The translations under genes and the position numbers were made by a program. DNA of 64,000 nt from Locusta migratoria (lineage: Eukaryota > Arthropoda > Insecta > Orthoptera > Acrididae), in the NCBI GenBank assembly GCA_026315105.1, contig CM048750.1, forward strand, positions 170,838,549-170,902,548, in the 5' to 3' direction. Of this stretch, positions 22,809-34,469 are shown one piece after another (the stretch's first letter is position 1; each line of letters opens with the position of its first letter). Below the pieces are notes generated by a model. That model saw only the letters and a program-made list of their open reading frames with translations, had not been told where the DNA came from and searched no databases.

Positions 22809-23404
22809 TGGTTCTTGGTATATTGACTTATTTAAATAACCGGTTTTCGACGTAGTTTAAAGTCTGAATATGTCCTAGTAAGCGAAAAACCGGGTAACTA
22901 AATGGGAATGAACGTGTAGAACATACACAAAATACTACTTTTATGTAAGTGTGATGTTGAACTACTACAATAAATATTGTATACAGGTTAAATTAAATTT
23001 TTAATCCAATTCCTCTATAGTATCACCTCCTAAAATACTTACGACTGAGTTGAAAAACTACGTTCCTCTGAACAGGAGACAAGTACACATTCTCAAACAA
23101 ATTCCCCCACTTGGCTTCTTTTCTCAGCTTGCTTCCCCATCCGGTCGTCTGCGCATGCTCGAAGCACTTCCATACGAGTGAGAATAGAATCCATCCTATT
23201 CCGTCTACTAGCGATCGTATGCGTGCATCTTGTGCAAGTGGGCGCGTCTACACTGTACACGGGCGGCGCGACCGGTGCATCACGGGTAATCTCGTAAGCT
23301 CTCACTTCCCGTGTAGAAAGGGCTTTTGAGGAATGTGTCCGCGTAAGTACACAGTCTTAGGTAGCCTTGATGAGCGGGGAATGGAGCAAAAACAAAAACA
23401 AGAA

Positions 23405-23595
23405 AATTAAATGTTTGTGAACGTATTGGACCAAACTGCTTTAGTCATCTGTCCCTAAAGTTACAAACTACTTAAACTTTCGCTATGAACAATACGCACG
23501 CCTATGCCCGAGAGAGGACTCGAATCTTTGACGGGAACGGCCGCCTAGTCCGTAGCAAGACGCCTTACACCACGCGACCATTACGCGCGTCTGGG
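23405..23595 (-). repeat. Diverged tRNA-derived SINE (family B-like)
   Basis: On the minus strand a tRNA-like head with a B-box-like 'aagattcgagtcctc' is followed by a tail that includes 'agggacagatgactaaagca', a mutated form of the shared core. Confidence 0.65.
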
Positions 23596-23599
23596 GCAA

Positions 23600-23995
23600 A
23601 ATCCCCGGGAAACTAGCCTCATGAGAGTCCCAGGACTGTCAAGGTTTGGAGGCCCCCGGCGTGTTCAGATGGAAAATATCAGAATGTAAAATAACTGATT
23701 GCCACTGAAAATAAATTCTGTATCAAACTGCGCGCAGCAGATGTAGAACAAAGGCATCTGGTGTTCGTGGGGTACTCTCTGAAGCTCAGTGAGGCAGCGC
23801 ATGACATGTGGATCTACAGTAGCAGTGTGGCAGCATCCGTTAGGTCAGCGCTGTAGATTAGATTACTACTTATTCCATAGATCAAACATACGACATTTCG
23901 TAATGATGTGGAACGCGTCAGTTTAGTAAATGTTTTCTACACTTGACAATCAATACTTTAAGGACTTTTTTGTTACATTTTTTTATTTTTTTATT
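23600..23995. other. No gene seen
   Basis: Unassigned sequence between the SINE and a reverse-strand LINE 3' end. Confidence 0.35.
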
Positions 23996-23997
23996 TC

Positions 23998-24930
23998 AAT
24001 TCTTTTAAGTTTTATCTAAAAATTCATCTACATTGTAGAAAGAGTTGCCATTCAGAAATTCCTTTAATTTCTTTTTAAATACTAGTTGGCTATCTGTCAG
24101 ACTTTTGATGCTACTTGGTAAGTGACCAAAGACTTTTGTGGCAGCGTAATTCACCCCTTTCTGAGCCAAAGTTATATTTAACCTTGAATAGTGAATATAA
24201 TTCTTTCTCCTAGTGTTGTAGCTATGCACACTGCTATTACTTTTGAATTGGGTCGGATTGTAAATAACAAATTTCATGAATGAATATATAAATTGTGAAG
24301 CTACAGTGAAGAGCCCTAGATACCTAAACAAACTTCTGCAGGATGCTCTTGGGTGGGCTCCAGCGATTATTCTGTTTACACACTTTTGTGCAATGAATAC
24401 TTTTTTTACTCATTGTTGAATTTCCCCAGAATATGATCCCATATGCAAGCAGTGAATGAAAATAGGCGTAGTAAGCTAATTTACTAAGATGTATATCACC
24501 AAGTTTTGAAATGACTTTGATAGCATAGTAGCTGAACTCAAACGTTTCAGGAGATCTTCAATACGTTTCTTCCAATTTAGTCCCTCATCAGTGCAAACAC
24601 CTAAAAATTTTGAATAATCTACCTTAGCTACAGATTTATGTTTAAAGTCTAAATTTATTAATGGTGTCATACCATTTACTGTATGAATCTGTATATACTA
24701 GGTTTTATCAAAGTTTGATGAAAGTCCATTTGTAGAGAACCATTAATAACTTTCTGAATTATATCATTTACAGTTTCATCAGTTAACTCCTGTTTGTCAG
24801 GTGTGATAGCTATACTTGTATCATCAGGAAAAAGTACTAGCTTAGCCCATCTTGGTGAATGTAGAACGGCAAGTCATTGATATATATTAATAACAGCAAA
24901 GGACCCAAGATCGAAATCTGAAATCAGAAT
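23998..24930 (-). mobile_element. CR1/Jockey-type LINE, 3' fragment
   Basis: The minus strand encodes the C-terminal third of the LINE protein in broken frames, about 24930-24476 and 24331-24005. Matching parts (FLGVCTDEGLNWKKRI, LLKRLSS, NPTQFKSNSSVHSYNTRRK, FGHLPSSIKSLTDSQL) recur at 53340-53900 on the plus strand, so both come from one family. The FADD box lies upstream in sequence too decayed to read cleanly. Both endonuclease and most of the reverse transcriptase are absent. Confidence 0.8.
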
Positions 24931-24934
24931 AACA

Positions 24935-25325
24935 GATAACACAATTGATCGTGACAGTGGCTATTTTCTGAGTAAATCGTGGAATCCTGTGTTATCAGAC
25001 CTCAAATAGCAACGAATGACAATCTATAACGATCTATCGTTTTTGACATTACCCACCACTGGAGGTGCTACAACTTCTCTCGCGCCAGGGGTCAGTAGCT
25101 ACGAGTAAACTCACGCCCTATGTACTTAGCGAATGCGCCTTCGTACTTTCGTTGCGTATATAAATCCAGCCGTTCCACAGTTTCACTCAGTCACGGCGAG
25201 ATGATGGCGGCCAGTTGGACGGCAGAAATAATGTGTTCAGATGACAATGATCCGGCTGGAAACCCGTGAAGAATTTGATCAATTAATACGCCGGGAAAGT
25301 CTACATAGCTACAGCCCTATTGGTG
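24935..25325 (+). mobile_element. Penelope-like element, 3' end fragment
   Basis: At 24940-25010 the frame reads IDRDSGYFLSKSWNPVLSDL and then a stop. The same terminal block follows the GIY-YIG endonuclease in the Penelope fragment at 56.7 kb. The noncoding tail to about 25325 matches the tail there, including 'ttacgccggg', and holds a diverged hammerhead-like segment near 25198-25240. Most of the element is missing. Confidence 0.72.
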
Positions 25326-25708
25326 TCTGCAACTACACCTCATTTTCCTTGGATACCAATTCCCTCAGTATTAAACAGGGAAAACCCACCTAAGAGTTGT
25401 GCGTGCAGGTAGTATAATCTTGTTGTATCCGTTCATTTATCTTTTGAGTAAAAATTAATAATAAAATGACGTACAGCTATGCTGTGCATCCAAACTTTTT
25501 CGAACTCTTATGCCACGAAGGCCATCAGACGTCTTCACCTGTTTTATCTATCTATTATATATACAGGGTGTTTCACTAAGTGTGTTTGCCTCTGTAACTT
25601 ATAAAATGATGGGTGACGGGAAATTTTAATGCGGTAGGTCAACACAAGAAATGTTACACTTTCTGCGTCCAATTCAATTTAAACTACATTCCTATCACAG
25701 TTAGTTTG

Positions 25709-25973
<265 letters not shown>

Positions 25974-26089
25974 ATATGGTCTCTGTGTTCATAAACCATT
26001 CATTCGATTGCATTGAAACTTTGGTGAACTCTTCAACCTACGCCCACGAAGGTTCGTGACCCCAAAAACGACACATAGCTCAGGAGATA

Positions 26090-26690
26090 TGACGTCATAA
26101 ACATTTTCGCTATAGATGCCGTAAAATAATAAACAAAAAACTCAATTTTTGTGTGTGTGTTCGCAATCCCCAGGAAAAGGTTTTTTATGAATTAAAATGT
26201 TTTAGAAATTCACCAGAAAATTGGAAACAAAATTTTGAGAAAAAAACTGAAAGCGTGTTTTTCAACGTTTTCGTGGATTTCTATTGCATACAGACGTGTA
26301 GTTTTGTTCCGATCTTGATAAAATTTTGCGCTCTTGACCTACAAATCAAGAGAAAGGTCACTGTCTACATATAAGTTCGCTCGGTGCGTGATGGAGGGTA
26401 TTTTACTTACGAACTTTGACAAAATCTACAGTTTTGTTCCGATCTGGATAAATTTTTGCACACTTCACCTTTAAACCAAAAGGAAGGTCACTGTGAAGGC
26501 GGGGAGTAGATGACCCATAGAGGCGGGAAGCAAATTGGGAGTGGAAGAAATTGGCTGAGAGATGAGAGGTGGAGCTAGCTGTACAGTAAGATTGGAGAGA
26601 GAGAGTTGGAGAGAGAGACAAGGGGAGGGAAGCTGGACTACAAAGTAAATACCTGGTCAACGCCGGGTTTTCAGCTAGTATTAAATATGA
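26090..26690 (-). repeat. Dispersed 'cccgg' repeat family, copy 1
   Basis: On the minus strand this begins 'agctgaaaacccggcgttg' and includes 'gatcggaacaaaactgtaga' twice as diverged tandem segments (26299-26363 and 26429-26495 on the plus strand). The same landmarks occur at 30188-31085. Neither copy encodes a protein that could be recognised, so the class stays open. Confidence 0.6.
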
Positions 26691-27130
26691 GAGTGAAAAT
26701 AGTAATTAAATAATTTCACTCAACACATCATTCTTGTACATTCTTATTGGCCGTTATTACAGAGCCAAATTGAATACATCTGTCTGCTTCTGCAGAACGT
26801 CCAATATTAACAGATCAACAGCAATAATTGAGGATAATACACATGGAGTTTACACACAAAACAGAGTTTCTATACCGTCTATTCTGTGAACTCTCTACAC
26901 TTTCTTCTAGCATCCACTGTGCAGTGACCATTACTTTATGTATGCAAACAACTTCAAACACAACATTAATTACATCTGTGTTAATGACATCAAGAACTGT
27001 TGTAGGCAGTTAAAAAGTATCGTTGAGTCAATATCATTGTTTTTACTTCAGTATCCCTGTTGACTCAATAATTAAAGAGACTACATCATAGAAAAAAGAA
27101 CGTCTCCGCCCAATATACTGAAAACTTCAT
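26691..27130. other. No gene seen
   Basis: AT-rich sequence with no recognisable domain or repeat edge. Confidence 0.35.
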
Positions 27131-27224
27131 TTTTCTTTATTGAAAACAAGAAAGATTAGAGTTCAATGTTCCATCGACAGCGTAGTCATGAGAGTCGGAG
27201 CAAAAGGTCGGATTTTTTTCTTCT

Positions 27225-27370
27225 TCCTTACGGATGGCGAAGGAAATCGAAACATGCCCTTTGAAAGGAACCATTCTGGCATTTGCCGGGGAAGAAGTAA
27301 GGAAATCATGGAAGACTCAAATTGGAATGCTCAGCCATGTGTTTGAATCGTCGTTCTCCCGATTGGTCAA
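27225..27370 (-). repeat. SINE fragment
   Basis: The segment has 'tgccctttgaaaggaaccat' and 'gaatcgtcgttctcccgat', resembling from memory the body and tRNA-like head of another abundant orthopteran SINE in reverse orientation. It is diverged and incomplete. Confidence 0.45.
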
Positions 27371-27518
27371 TACGTTTGCACACGTTTTACGTACTTATAA
27401 TCTGCCTTCTTTCTTTGGCCTACTATCATTGTTATATTCTTCTTGGCATCGCGTTAATGATTGTGGATCTTTGACGATGCTGGTATCATCGAATCACCTA
27501 CACAAAACGGCACTGTTT

Positions 27519-27592
27519 CAAAAAAAAAAAAAATAAAAAAAAAAAATAAAAAAGTAAAAAAAAAAAAAAAAAAAAATAAAAAATAAAAAAAA
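27519..27592 (+). repeat. A-rich low-complexity tract
   Basis: A runs broken by single T and G bases. It could be the degenerate poly-A tail of a retroelement. Confidence 0.85.
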
Positions 27593-28094
27593 CTGTCAAA
27601 AATACTTATTTTTCCCGTTACAAATGTAATATTATCAGGTTAACTACGTAAACACAAGAAAAATCCGTAGCCCTCCAGGGAGACTCAAAGGTGTATTTGA
27701 ATCTGTACTCAGTTTCAGAATAATGATAGAGGTAAATATTGACACATATGGTGCAAACGACACGGTTTTATTGAAATCAACGATTCCATCAACCGACTAA
27801 CAGATGTTGCTCTTCAGCAACATGCCAGTGAAGCGACATGAGAAACGAGTCTAGAATGAATTGCGGCGAGAGTGGAACGTCGATATGTTACGCAATCGTA
27901 TCACCCCTAGCCTGGTCGATAAACGCCTAGTGCAAGATTTAAAAGTACAGTTTTTCTTCAGACAATACAGACCTCACCGTGAAGTATAAAACATCACTTT
28001 TCTTTTACTAAGTATTATTTTCATCTCAGTAACAATTACTTTTGGCATTAAAATAGTTTTAAGTAGGCCTAACGACGGCCCAAATTTATTTAAA

Positions 28095-29033
28095 ACTAGC
28101 AAACTCGGCAACGCTTCGCAGTAGCTAATGTGTATGGAATATATACCCTAATATCTTCTTCTCCCTATGTCTATCACTCCCTTCCCCTTCTATTTCCCCA
28201 TCTACCCATATCACATTCATAGCACTCCATCTTATCCCACACCATATCCGTCTCCTCCCCCCTCCTATCTGGGTCTATATCATCTCCCACTTTTTAATCC
28301 ACTTCATTCTCCCATTCTCTGTGGCTATTAGAAAGACCTTTCGAGCTACCCTATCTTTAATGGCCGTTCTTTTAAATGTTTTATTGTACGAAAAGGTATG
28401 ATTATAAATATTGGCATAAAACAACTTTCCTGGGAAAAGGAAAACAAAACCGCACATTTTTACAGTACAGCTTAGCATGTTTTTCTTGTAGCCAGCAGAA
28501 TAGAAATACTTTTTATAACATGTTTATATCTTCTTGAGAGTTTGTGAATCGAAAACAACATAATTATAGCATGATGATTCTTTAATGATAGAAACTCCAT
28601 ATGAAACAAAACAATTAATTGAAATACAATAAGTGGAATGGAAAAACAACATTTCGAAAGTTTGTGTTGCGTTCATTGTAAGACTTGTTGATGAACGATA
28701 TTTTTTGTCCTTCCTTCGAACAGTGTAGATGACTTACTAACTCTCGAATACGACACGAACAACTGCACATGGTAAAAACACGGTGATTCAAGATTTATTC
28801 CACAAACTTTCAGCGACCTTATGAATCGTCAGTGCGAATGCAAGGGGGATGGGAAACTAGACACGCTTAAATTGAAACGGAAAGTCGGTTGGAATCAGTA
28901 CTATTCTTGGAATCTGCAATGGAGGCATTAAAAAAATAAAGCACGATCTGTACTCAATTTGTTTTCACCAGTGAAAAATACCACGAGCTGTAAGCGTACT
29001 TTCAGTTTTAATCTAATTCTGATATTTATCTGT

Positions 29034-29101
<68 letters not shown>

Positions 29102-29215
29102 CCATGCAAACCTTGTCCTGAGTATTACGAACAGAACAAAGAAAATATCAGCCAAATCGGTGAAGCCATTCTCAAGTGATGCGCTTTGATACATGCGACA
29201 ATTCATTTTTATTAA
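28095..29215 (+). repeat. Dispersed repeat family with AT-rich tail, copy 2
   Basis: The copy begins 'aactagcaaactcggcaacg' and ends 'caattcatttttattaatat'. It includes 'atcagccaaatcggtgaagc', a phrase typical of this repeat type. An (AT)n tract of about 31 units at 29036-29098 lies inside. No protein was recognised. Confidence 0.5.
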
Positions 29216-29993
29216 TATAGATAAACTGCCGAGGTCGGACAGACCGCAACATGTTAGTTACATGAGAAATATGAGACATGTTAGTTGAGGGTTAAAGTAT
29301 AACAGAGTAGGGTGGGTAACTTAAAATATTTAGATGAAGGGTCACAGTTTTCGTGAGCGACTGTTGCTCAAATTTATTAGACCTGTACTGAAGGAAGATT
29401 TTTCAGTTATTTTTGAGCGCCCCCAGCCCTCGTTCTGGGGCCTCCTAATCTCGAAAGCGATACTTTTAGATTGTCCCGTGCCTTTCGCCCTGGGGAACCT
29501 CCAAATCTCAAAAGTTACTTTTTTATATTAATACATGTATTTCCAAGTGGAAAGGGAGCCTCATTTTATTTTGTCTCCGTCCCGGGCCTCCGACAGCTTA
29601 GTCAGTCACTGACTGGAAGAGTAATAAGAATGAGAATAAGGTCGTAGTACTGTACCGGTAGTTGTACCAGCTGTCCCTCAAACACAATTTTTCTAAATTG
29701 TCTTTCGAAAAAATCTGATTAAACAACAATTTCCATTGGTAATGACCAGTTATTTGTATGTACTATTACGTTTCTGAGAAGTAGAATAAAAAAATGTCAA
29801 ACGTAGTTGGCTGGGATTGAACACACGCACAATTTCATCAGTTTACAAATCAATAACGCTGCCCATTACGCTATAACAACCGTAGAACTGAACGACACAG
29901 ACACAGTATTACTTCACCATGTAACCACGGCTTTGTAAGGGTGCTACAAACTGAGACGATTGAATTTCATATTTATTTGTATAGTAGCTGAAA
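29216..29993. other. No gene seen
   Basis: Mixed sequence without a recognisable gene or repeat. It ends at the target duplication of the next SINE. Confidence 0.35.
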
Positions 29994-30179
29994 ATGTTCA
30001 AATGTTTGTAAAGTCTATGGGACTTAACTCTGGGGGTCATCAGTCCCTAAACTTACAAACTAGCTAATACTAAGGACGGCACAAATATCCATGCCCGAGG
30101 GGGGATTCGAACCCCAGACCGTAGTGGCCGTGCAGACCGTGACTGGAGGGCCTCAGTCCCCTCGGCCACCGCGGCCGGC
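29994..30179 (-). repeat. tRNA-Leu-like SINE, family A copy 6
   Basis: A minus-strand copy with a 13-bp duplication atagtagctgaaa at 29981-29993 and 30180-30192. The duplicated bases are the first bases of the repeat that follows, so the SINE landed exactly at its edge. Confidence 0.93.
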
Positions 30180-30180
30180 A

Positions 30181-31090
30181 TAGTAGCTGAAATCCCGGCG
30201 TTGCCCGGGTATTTATTCATTTATTTATTCTTGCCGTTTTAAGGTATATATTCCTTTGTATAAGAGCTGTATATCCGTAAAATCTGTTGGGAATACAATT
30301 AGTAGTAAAGAAGTAATAGATTAACACTTGGTGCGTGATGGGGCGGTTTTCCATGAACGTTCATGGTATGTGATCATATCTCATGAACTACGTCTTGTAC
30401 TGCGATACAATTTAGAAGGTACACTTAACTATGTGCGTGTATATTGTCTAAAATTTCCTGCGGCTACAATCTGTAGTGTTCAAATTATAAATTGTAACAT
30501 CATACCGAAGGCCGTAGTTGTACTCCATACACAGCGGAAAAGAAGTATGCGAGAAACTTTTTTCCTTTCATCATTTTGCTATGGTTGTCAGCGAGAAAAA
30601 GTTTAATAAAGGTTTGAAATTATGTTTAAAGTTTGTTGCAAGACGCTAAAGACTCTCATTCTCATATAGCTATTTTTAAAGTCTCGCCACATTATGTAGC
30701 AGTTTTTGCGATTTCTATTGTTTATAATGTCATAACGTCTGAACCACGTGCTATACGTGATTCTTAATCTTGCAGTAATTGTTATCTCATCATAAGGAAT
30801 GTGTGTACCAAATTTGGTAGAAATCGGTCCAATGGTTTAGGAGAAAATGAGCAGCATTGTCGTAAAATGCAGCAGTTTTTCGCGCATCTTATTGTTTATG
30901 ACGTCATACCTCGTGAACTATGTATCGTACGTGATTCTTACACTTACGACGACAGTCCTCATGGATTGAAGCTTACGTGTACTAAATTTCATAAAGATTG
31001 GAACAAAACTGTAGATTTGTATGCAACATGTACACACAAACATACGGACACTCTGCTTTATATATTAGATTATCCAAAAAACGGCATATA
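30181..31090 (+). repeat. Dispersed 'cccgg' repeat family, copy 3
   Basis: Starts 'tagctgaaatcccggcgttg' and ends near 'ctgctttatatattagatta'. It contains 'gattggaacaaaactgtaga', as in copy 1. The open frames across it are not conserved between copies. Confidence 0.6.
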
Positions 31091-32450
31091 GATATGATAT
31101 TAAGCATCAGGTAGACATGAATTAAGTAGGGTTTTCCGCAAATACAGAAATACGAACGATATCGCTCAGTGCGCCACAATATATATGAAACTGCCGTGTG
31201 TAGGCTTGAATTCTATACCATGAACAGTATATTAAGGTGTACAATAAATACTAAACACGGAAATTCGTAAAGAGAAATAAACTTTAAATTAGTATATATC
31301 TGCAATATACGTAATGGCTAGGTAGGCCCAGGAATGGCTGCCGAGACCCACGTGACGTACAACTGACCAATAGTACGACGCGATTGTGGGCAATCCACTC
31401 TTGAAAGGTTGTCGCCACTTCCTACATCCAGTGCTTTACACACCATTGCAACCACGCCCCCACCCCCTCACTCCGCACAGAACGGTCAAAAGTCGCAAAT
31501 CATTTTAAACGCCATAATAGGAAAGACGACCAACTTTTTCAAATCTCAATGCTGGACACTTCGTGGATGTGAAGGAGGGCTAAGATCACGTGACTCATTG
31601 TGACAGTTATTCTGAAACTATGAAATAAATTTAGGCGAGCAGAGTAAGCTTTCTCATTTACTTTTAAAGTAACATATCTAACATGAGTGACATTTCATTC
31701 TTAATTTTCAGTCTCTATTTCTAGTTCATAAATATTTTCTCGTGCTTCTGTTTTGAATTTTAGGGTCTGACAATTTTTACATATTTATTCTCAGTTACGA
31801 TCTTTCGAAAACCTTCGTTGTCTGTACTACTTTTATTTGTTCCAACTCTTGTAGCATCGTACTCCGCACATTTTTATAAGTAGCTTACTCCACCCAAAGA
31901 AATTTACAAAACAACCTAAAATTAAATGTGATAAAAGTTAGGTCTCTCAAGGTTAGTGTTAGTGAGGCAGAGCTACTTTCAAGCAGCATGCAGTGCTATG
32001 CAAAAAAACACGAACTACCAAGCTCTATGCAACACTACGCAAGCTAACTACTGCATAACTTCCTACTGCTCAGGCGCAACCTAACATTAACTACACAGCG
32101 CGAAGGGGGGGGGGGGGAGTTTTCTTGAGCCAGTCCGTCTGGTTCCAACGCCGCTAATTCGTGGTTAGAGCCTGGAAACAGTCTTACACAAATCTCTTAC
32201 GCAGAGGCGAGATAAAACCATGGCACATATTAACAAAAAAAATACATCTTGGAAATAAAAAGGACAAAACATGATCTTGTGTGCAAGCACATAAAAAAAC
32301 ACTACAAATTTACACATGTCAAGCAGTCCTAGGCAAAAAAAAAAAAAAAAACAGATGATCAAATGTACAAAAACAAAATAAACACTAGAAATCGACACAA
32401 GTTAACGACCCTAAGTTAATAAAATCTAAGGTGAAATTGACTTACAATGT
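31091..32450. other. No gene seen
   Basis: About 1.4 kb of unassigned sequence. It has a G run at 32107-32117 and A-rich tracts near 32337-32351. Nothing here looks like a terminal repeat of the island that follows. Confidence 0.4.
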
Positions 32451-32574
32451 AACGTATCCTTAACACCATGCTGCAAAACAATAGTTTCCTATCGATGTTA
32501 GAAATTCATGTGTCCTCATAGCTCCTTTATTTTTGTTTGTATTTCCTCACATCTGTGATTCTGCCCTCTTCTGA

Positions 32575-34245
32575 ATGTTAGTCTGGCCTCTTCTACAGAT
32601 CACGCTCCGTCCTTTAATTTACAATATTGCCCTGAAAAACTTATCTGAAAAATATAAGTTGGTTCTATTAATAAGCCATGGTGTCACCAAAGTTATCGGT
32701 AATCACATTATCGATTTTGTAAAGTGTCCAGACAGACGGCTACGAGAGACTTTTACTTCTTCGTTGGGTCAAGATCATGGCATTACGAGGCTGGAGGCTA
32801 CAATATACAATTACCGTATGGACAGTGTTTTTGACCCTGTGCAAGATTGTTTAAGTGTTTTAAACGAGAATAAACGGTATCTGCAAAGTGCGCCCATGTA
32901 TAGTGTGTCAATTTCCTCCATGTGGACGCAGTTAACGAATTCTCTACAGAACAGCTGTTGTGTTGTGTTTAATAGTGTTCTGAAATTTGCTTATTGGGGT
33001 AATAAGAATACCCGAAAATTGACTGGTGTACAGGTAAATCTCCCAGACACTAAAGATCGAGAAAAGCTTATACATTATGTTCTATCAGCTTTTAGTTTTA
33101 ACTGCCTTCCTGTAAATTACGTGGAGATTCATAATACTGACGCCAGCAAGGACGATATAAGTATTACACGGAAGTGCTACATTAAAGCAGGAGAAACATA
33201 TTTCTCCCAATCCAGAGCATTATTCTCCACATTGCCTCCAGATACAGACCTCGCCGAAATAGGTCTAGTATCTACAAACAATGTTGTTCCACAAGTCCAG
33301 CGAAAAAGAGTAAATGTATCGTGTAGACTCAAGCCTTTCCCTATTAAAGAAATTACACCGTTACGTGCGATTAATGTCTTATGTACAAGAAAAAGAAAAC
33401 TGGAGCTGGAGGAGATCGAAGCCAAGAAACGGAAGCTCGAATATATGGCTAAAGCAACGGCCATAAGGGACGAATACAAACTAATGCCAGAGAAAGAAGA
33501 AGCTATAGCGGATGTCCAAGCCAGGTTTACATATGGTTTTAAACAGAGGGTGTGGAGAAATCTGGCTACGACTGGGACTTATAAAATATTTGCATTTACA
33601 GTAAACAGCCAGGGAGATTGGTCAAGAGTCGGTGTGCTAGCCGAAATTAATGGGATTCAGGTTGTATTTTACATTAAAGGATACACTAAAAACGTGTTTA
33701 TAAAGATGCACTCCCGTTTGGATTTGCTCAAAAAGAACGGATACATTGTATCCAAATGTGGGGGCCTGGATGTTGTCCATCTAGCTACAGAGAAGCCATT
33801 TGCGGAATTAAAAACCGACGGAGTAACAATATTTAACAGCCATTCGTTTGCAAAGGTCGTAAGCCTAGATTTCTATACAGAATTACCACAGGATTGTGTA
33901 TCAGAAGAATTGGTGGCGTACATACAGGGGGATGTGGAGTGCTATAACCAGTATGCCATGCAGGAAATAATGGGTAAAGTTAAAATATCCGGTTGCTCTC
34001 GTCTAGAAGCATTGCCAGAAGGTGCAGAACTTGTTATTAAAGCCATAAAAGAAGTGGATTACAGGAATACGCGTAGGTACGTAATGGAGTTCGAGAACAT
34101 ACCTTCATTCTACCTGTCGAACTTCTGGCTAGAAAGGGAAATAGAAGACGCGGATGTGGATCTAAGCTACAAGTTAAAAATTAAATTAGACAAAATTAAA
34201 GTTACACCAAACAAGAATAAAGAACGAGTTGTATTCTGTGTCTAA
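32575..34245 (+). CDS. Intact 556-codon gene of unknown family
   Basis: This is the only long intact protein gene in the window; I do not recognise the family. The N-terminal half is mixed alpha/beta, with a conserved-looking GITRLEATIYNYRMD segment at about residues 68-82. Residues about 273-318 form a basic, strongly charged helix (RKRKLELEEIEAKKRKLEY), likely a nuclear-localisation signal or short coiled coil. The C-terminal ~230 residues are mostly beta-rich (KIFAFTVNSQGDWSR near 344-358) and end with a YVMEFENIPSFYLSNFWLE block. There is no signal peptide and no clear membrane segment. A stop precedes the ATG directly (32572-32574). A pyrimidine-rich stretch ending in CTACAG at about 32592-32597 could be a splice acceptor, so the true start may be elsewhere. 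Polyadenylation-type AATAAA follows near 34298. Origin from a DNA virus or virus-like transposon is inference only. Confidence 0.75.
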   Translation: MLVWPLLQITLRPLIYNIALKNLSEKYKLVLLISHGVTKVIGNHIIDFVKCPDRRLRETFTSSLGQDHGITRLEATIYNYRMDSVFDPVQDCLSVLNENKRYLQSAPMYSVSISSMWTQLTNSLQNSCCVVFNSVLKFAYWGNKNTRKLTGVQVNLPDTKDREKLIHYVLSAFSFNCLPVNYVEIHNTDASKDDISITRKCYIKAGETYFSQSRALFSTLPPDTDLAEIGLVSTNNVVPQVQRKRVNVSCRLKPFPIKEITPLRAINVLCTRKRKLELEEIEAKKRKLEYMAKATAIRDEYKLMPEKEEAIADVQARFTYGFKQRVWRNLATTGTYKIFAFTVNSQGDWSRVGVLAEINGIQVVFYIKGYTKNVFIKMHSRLDLLKKNGYIVSKCGGLDVVHLATEKPFAELKTDGVTIFNSHSFAKVVSLDFYTELPQDCVSEELVAYIQGDVECYNQYAMQEIMGKVKISGCSRLEALPEGAELVIKAIKEVDYRNTRRYVMEFENIPSFYLSNFWLEREIEDADVDLSYKLKIKLDKIKVTPNKNKERVVFCV

Positions 34246-34295
34246 ATGTATATATATATATACTTGTATTCTGTATGTAAACATCCATACAAAAG

Positions 34296-34305
34296 TAATA
34301 AAAGT
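34296..34305 (+). promoter_or_regulatory. Polyadenylation signal after the unknown gene
   Basis: AATAAA lies about 52 bases past the stop codon, followed by a T/G-rich stretch. This spacing suits a short 3' UTR. Confidence 0.6.
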
Positions 34306-34448
34306 TTTGTACTCTAATATTTGTGTGATTATTTACTACCTTACAAGAAATCCTAAGAACCCTACATTTACTGTGCACTATGTGCCTGTATTTATAGTGG
34401 AATGACCACTTGGTTTTTTTTATTTAATGTTAAAATTCTATAAAGAAA

Positions 34449-34468
34449 TTCCGCATTAGTGCGGAATA
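34449..34468. repeat. Perfect 8-bp-stem hairpin
   Basis: ATTCCGCA and TGCGGAAT pair perfectly around the 4-base loop TTAG, about 200 bp past the unknown gene. Confidence 0.8.
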
Positions 34469-34469
34469 A

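Larger units (their letters stand above)
17135..23328. mobile_element. Large foldback (palindromic) element with nested insertions
   Basis: The left arm (17135-17256 plus 20275-22060) and right arm (about 22165-23328) are inverted copies, about 85-90% identical by eye. Examples are 'ctttctacacgggaagtgag' at 17140 against 'ctcacttcccgtgtagaaag' near 23302, and 'cagtttcgaaaagtgatgtt' at 22001 against its complement near 22204. The unpaired centre is about 22061-22164. The left arm is split by a 3-kb insertion and by a Harbinger derivative; the right arm holds a truncated SINE. No transposase belonging to the foldback itself was seen. Confidence 0.85.
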
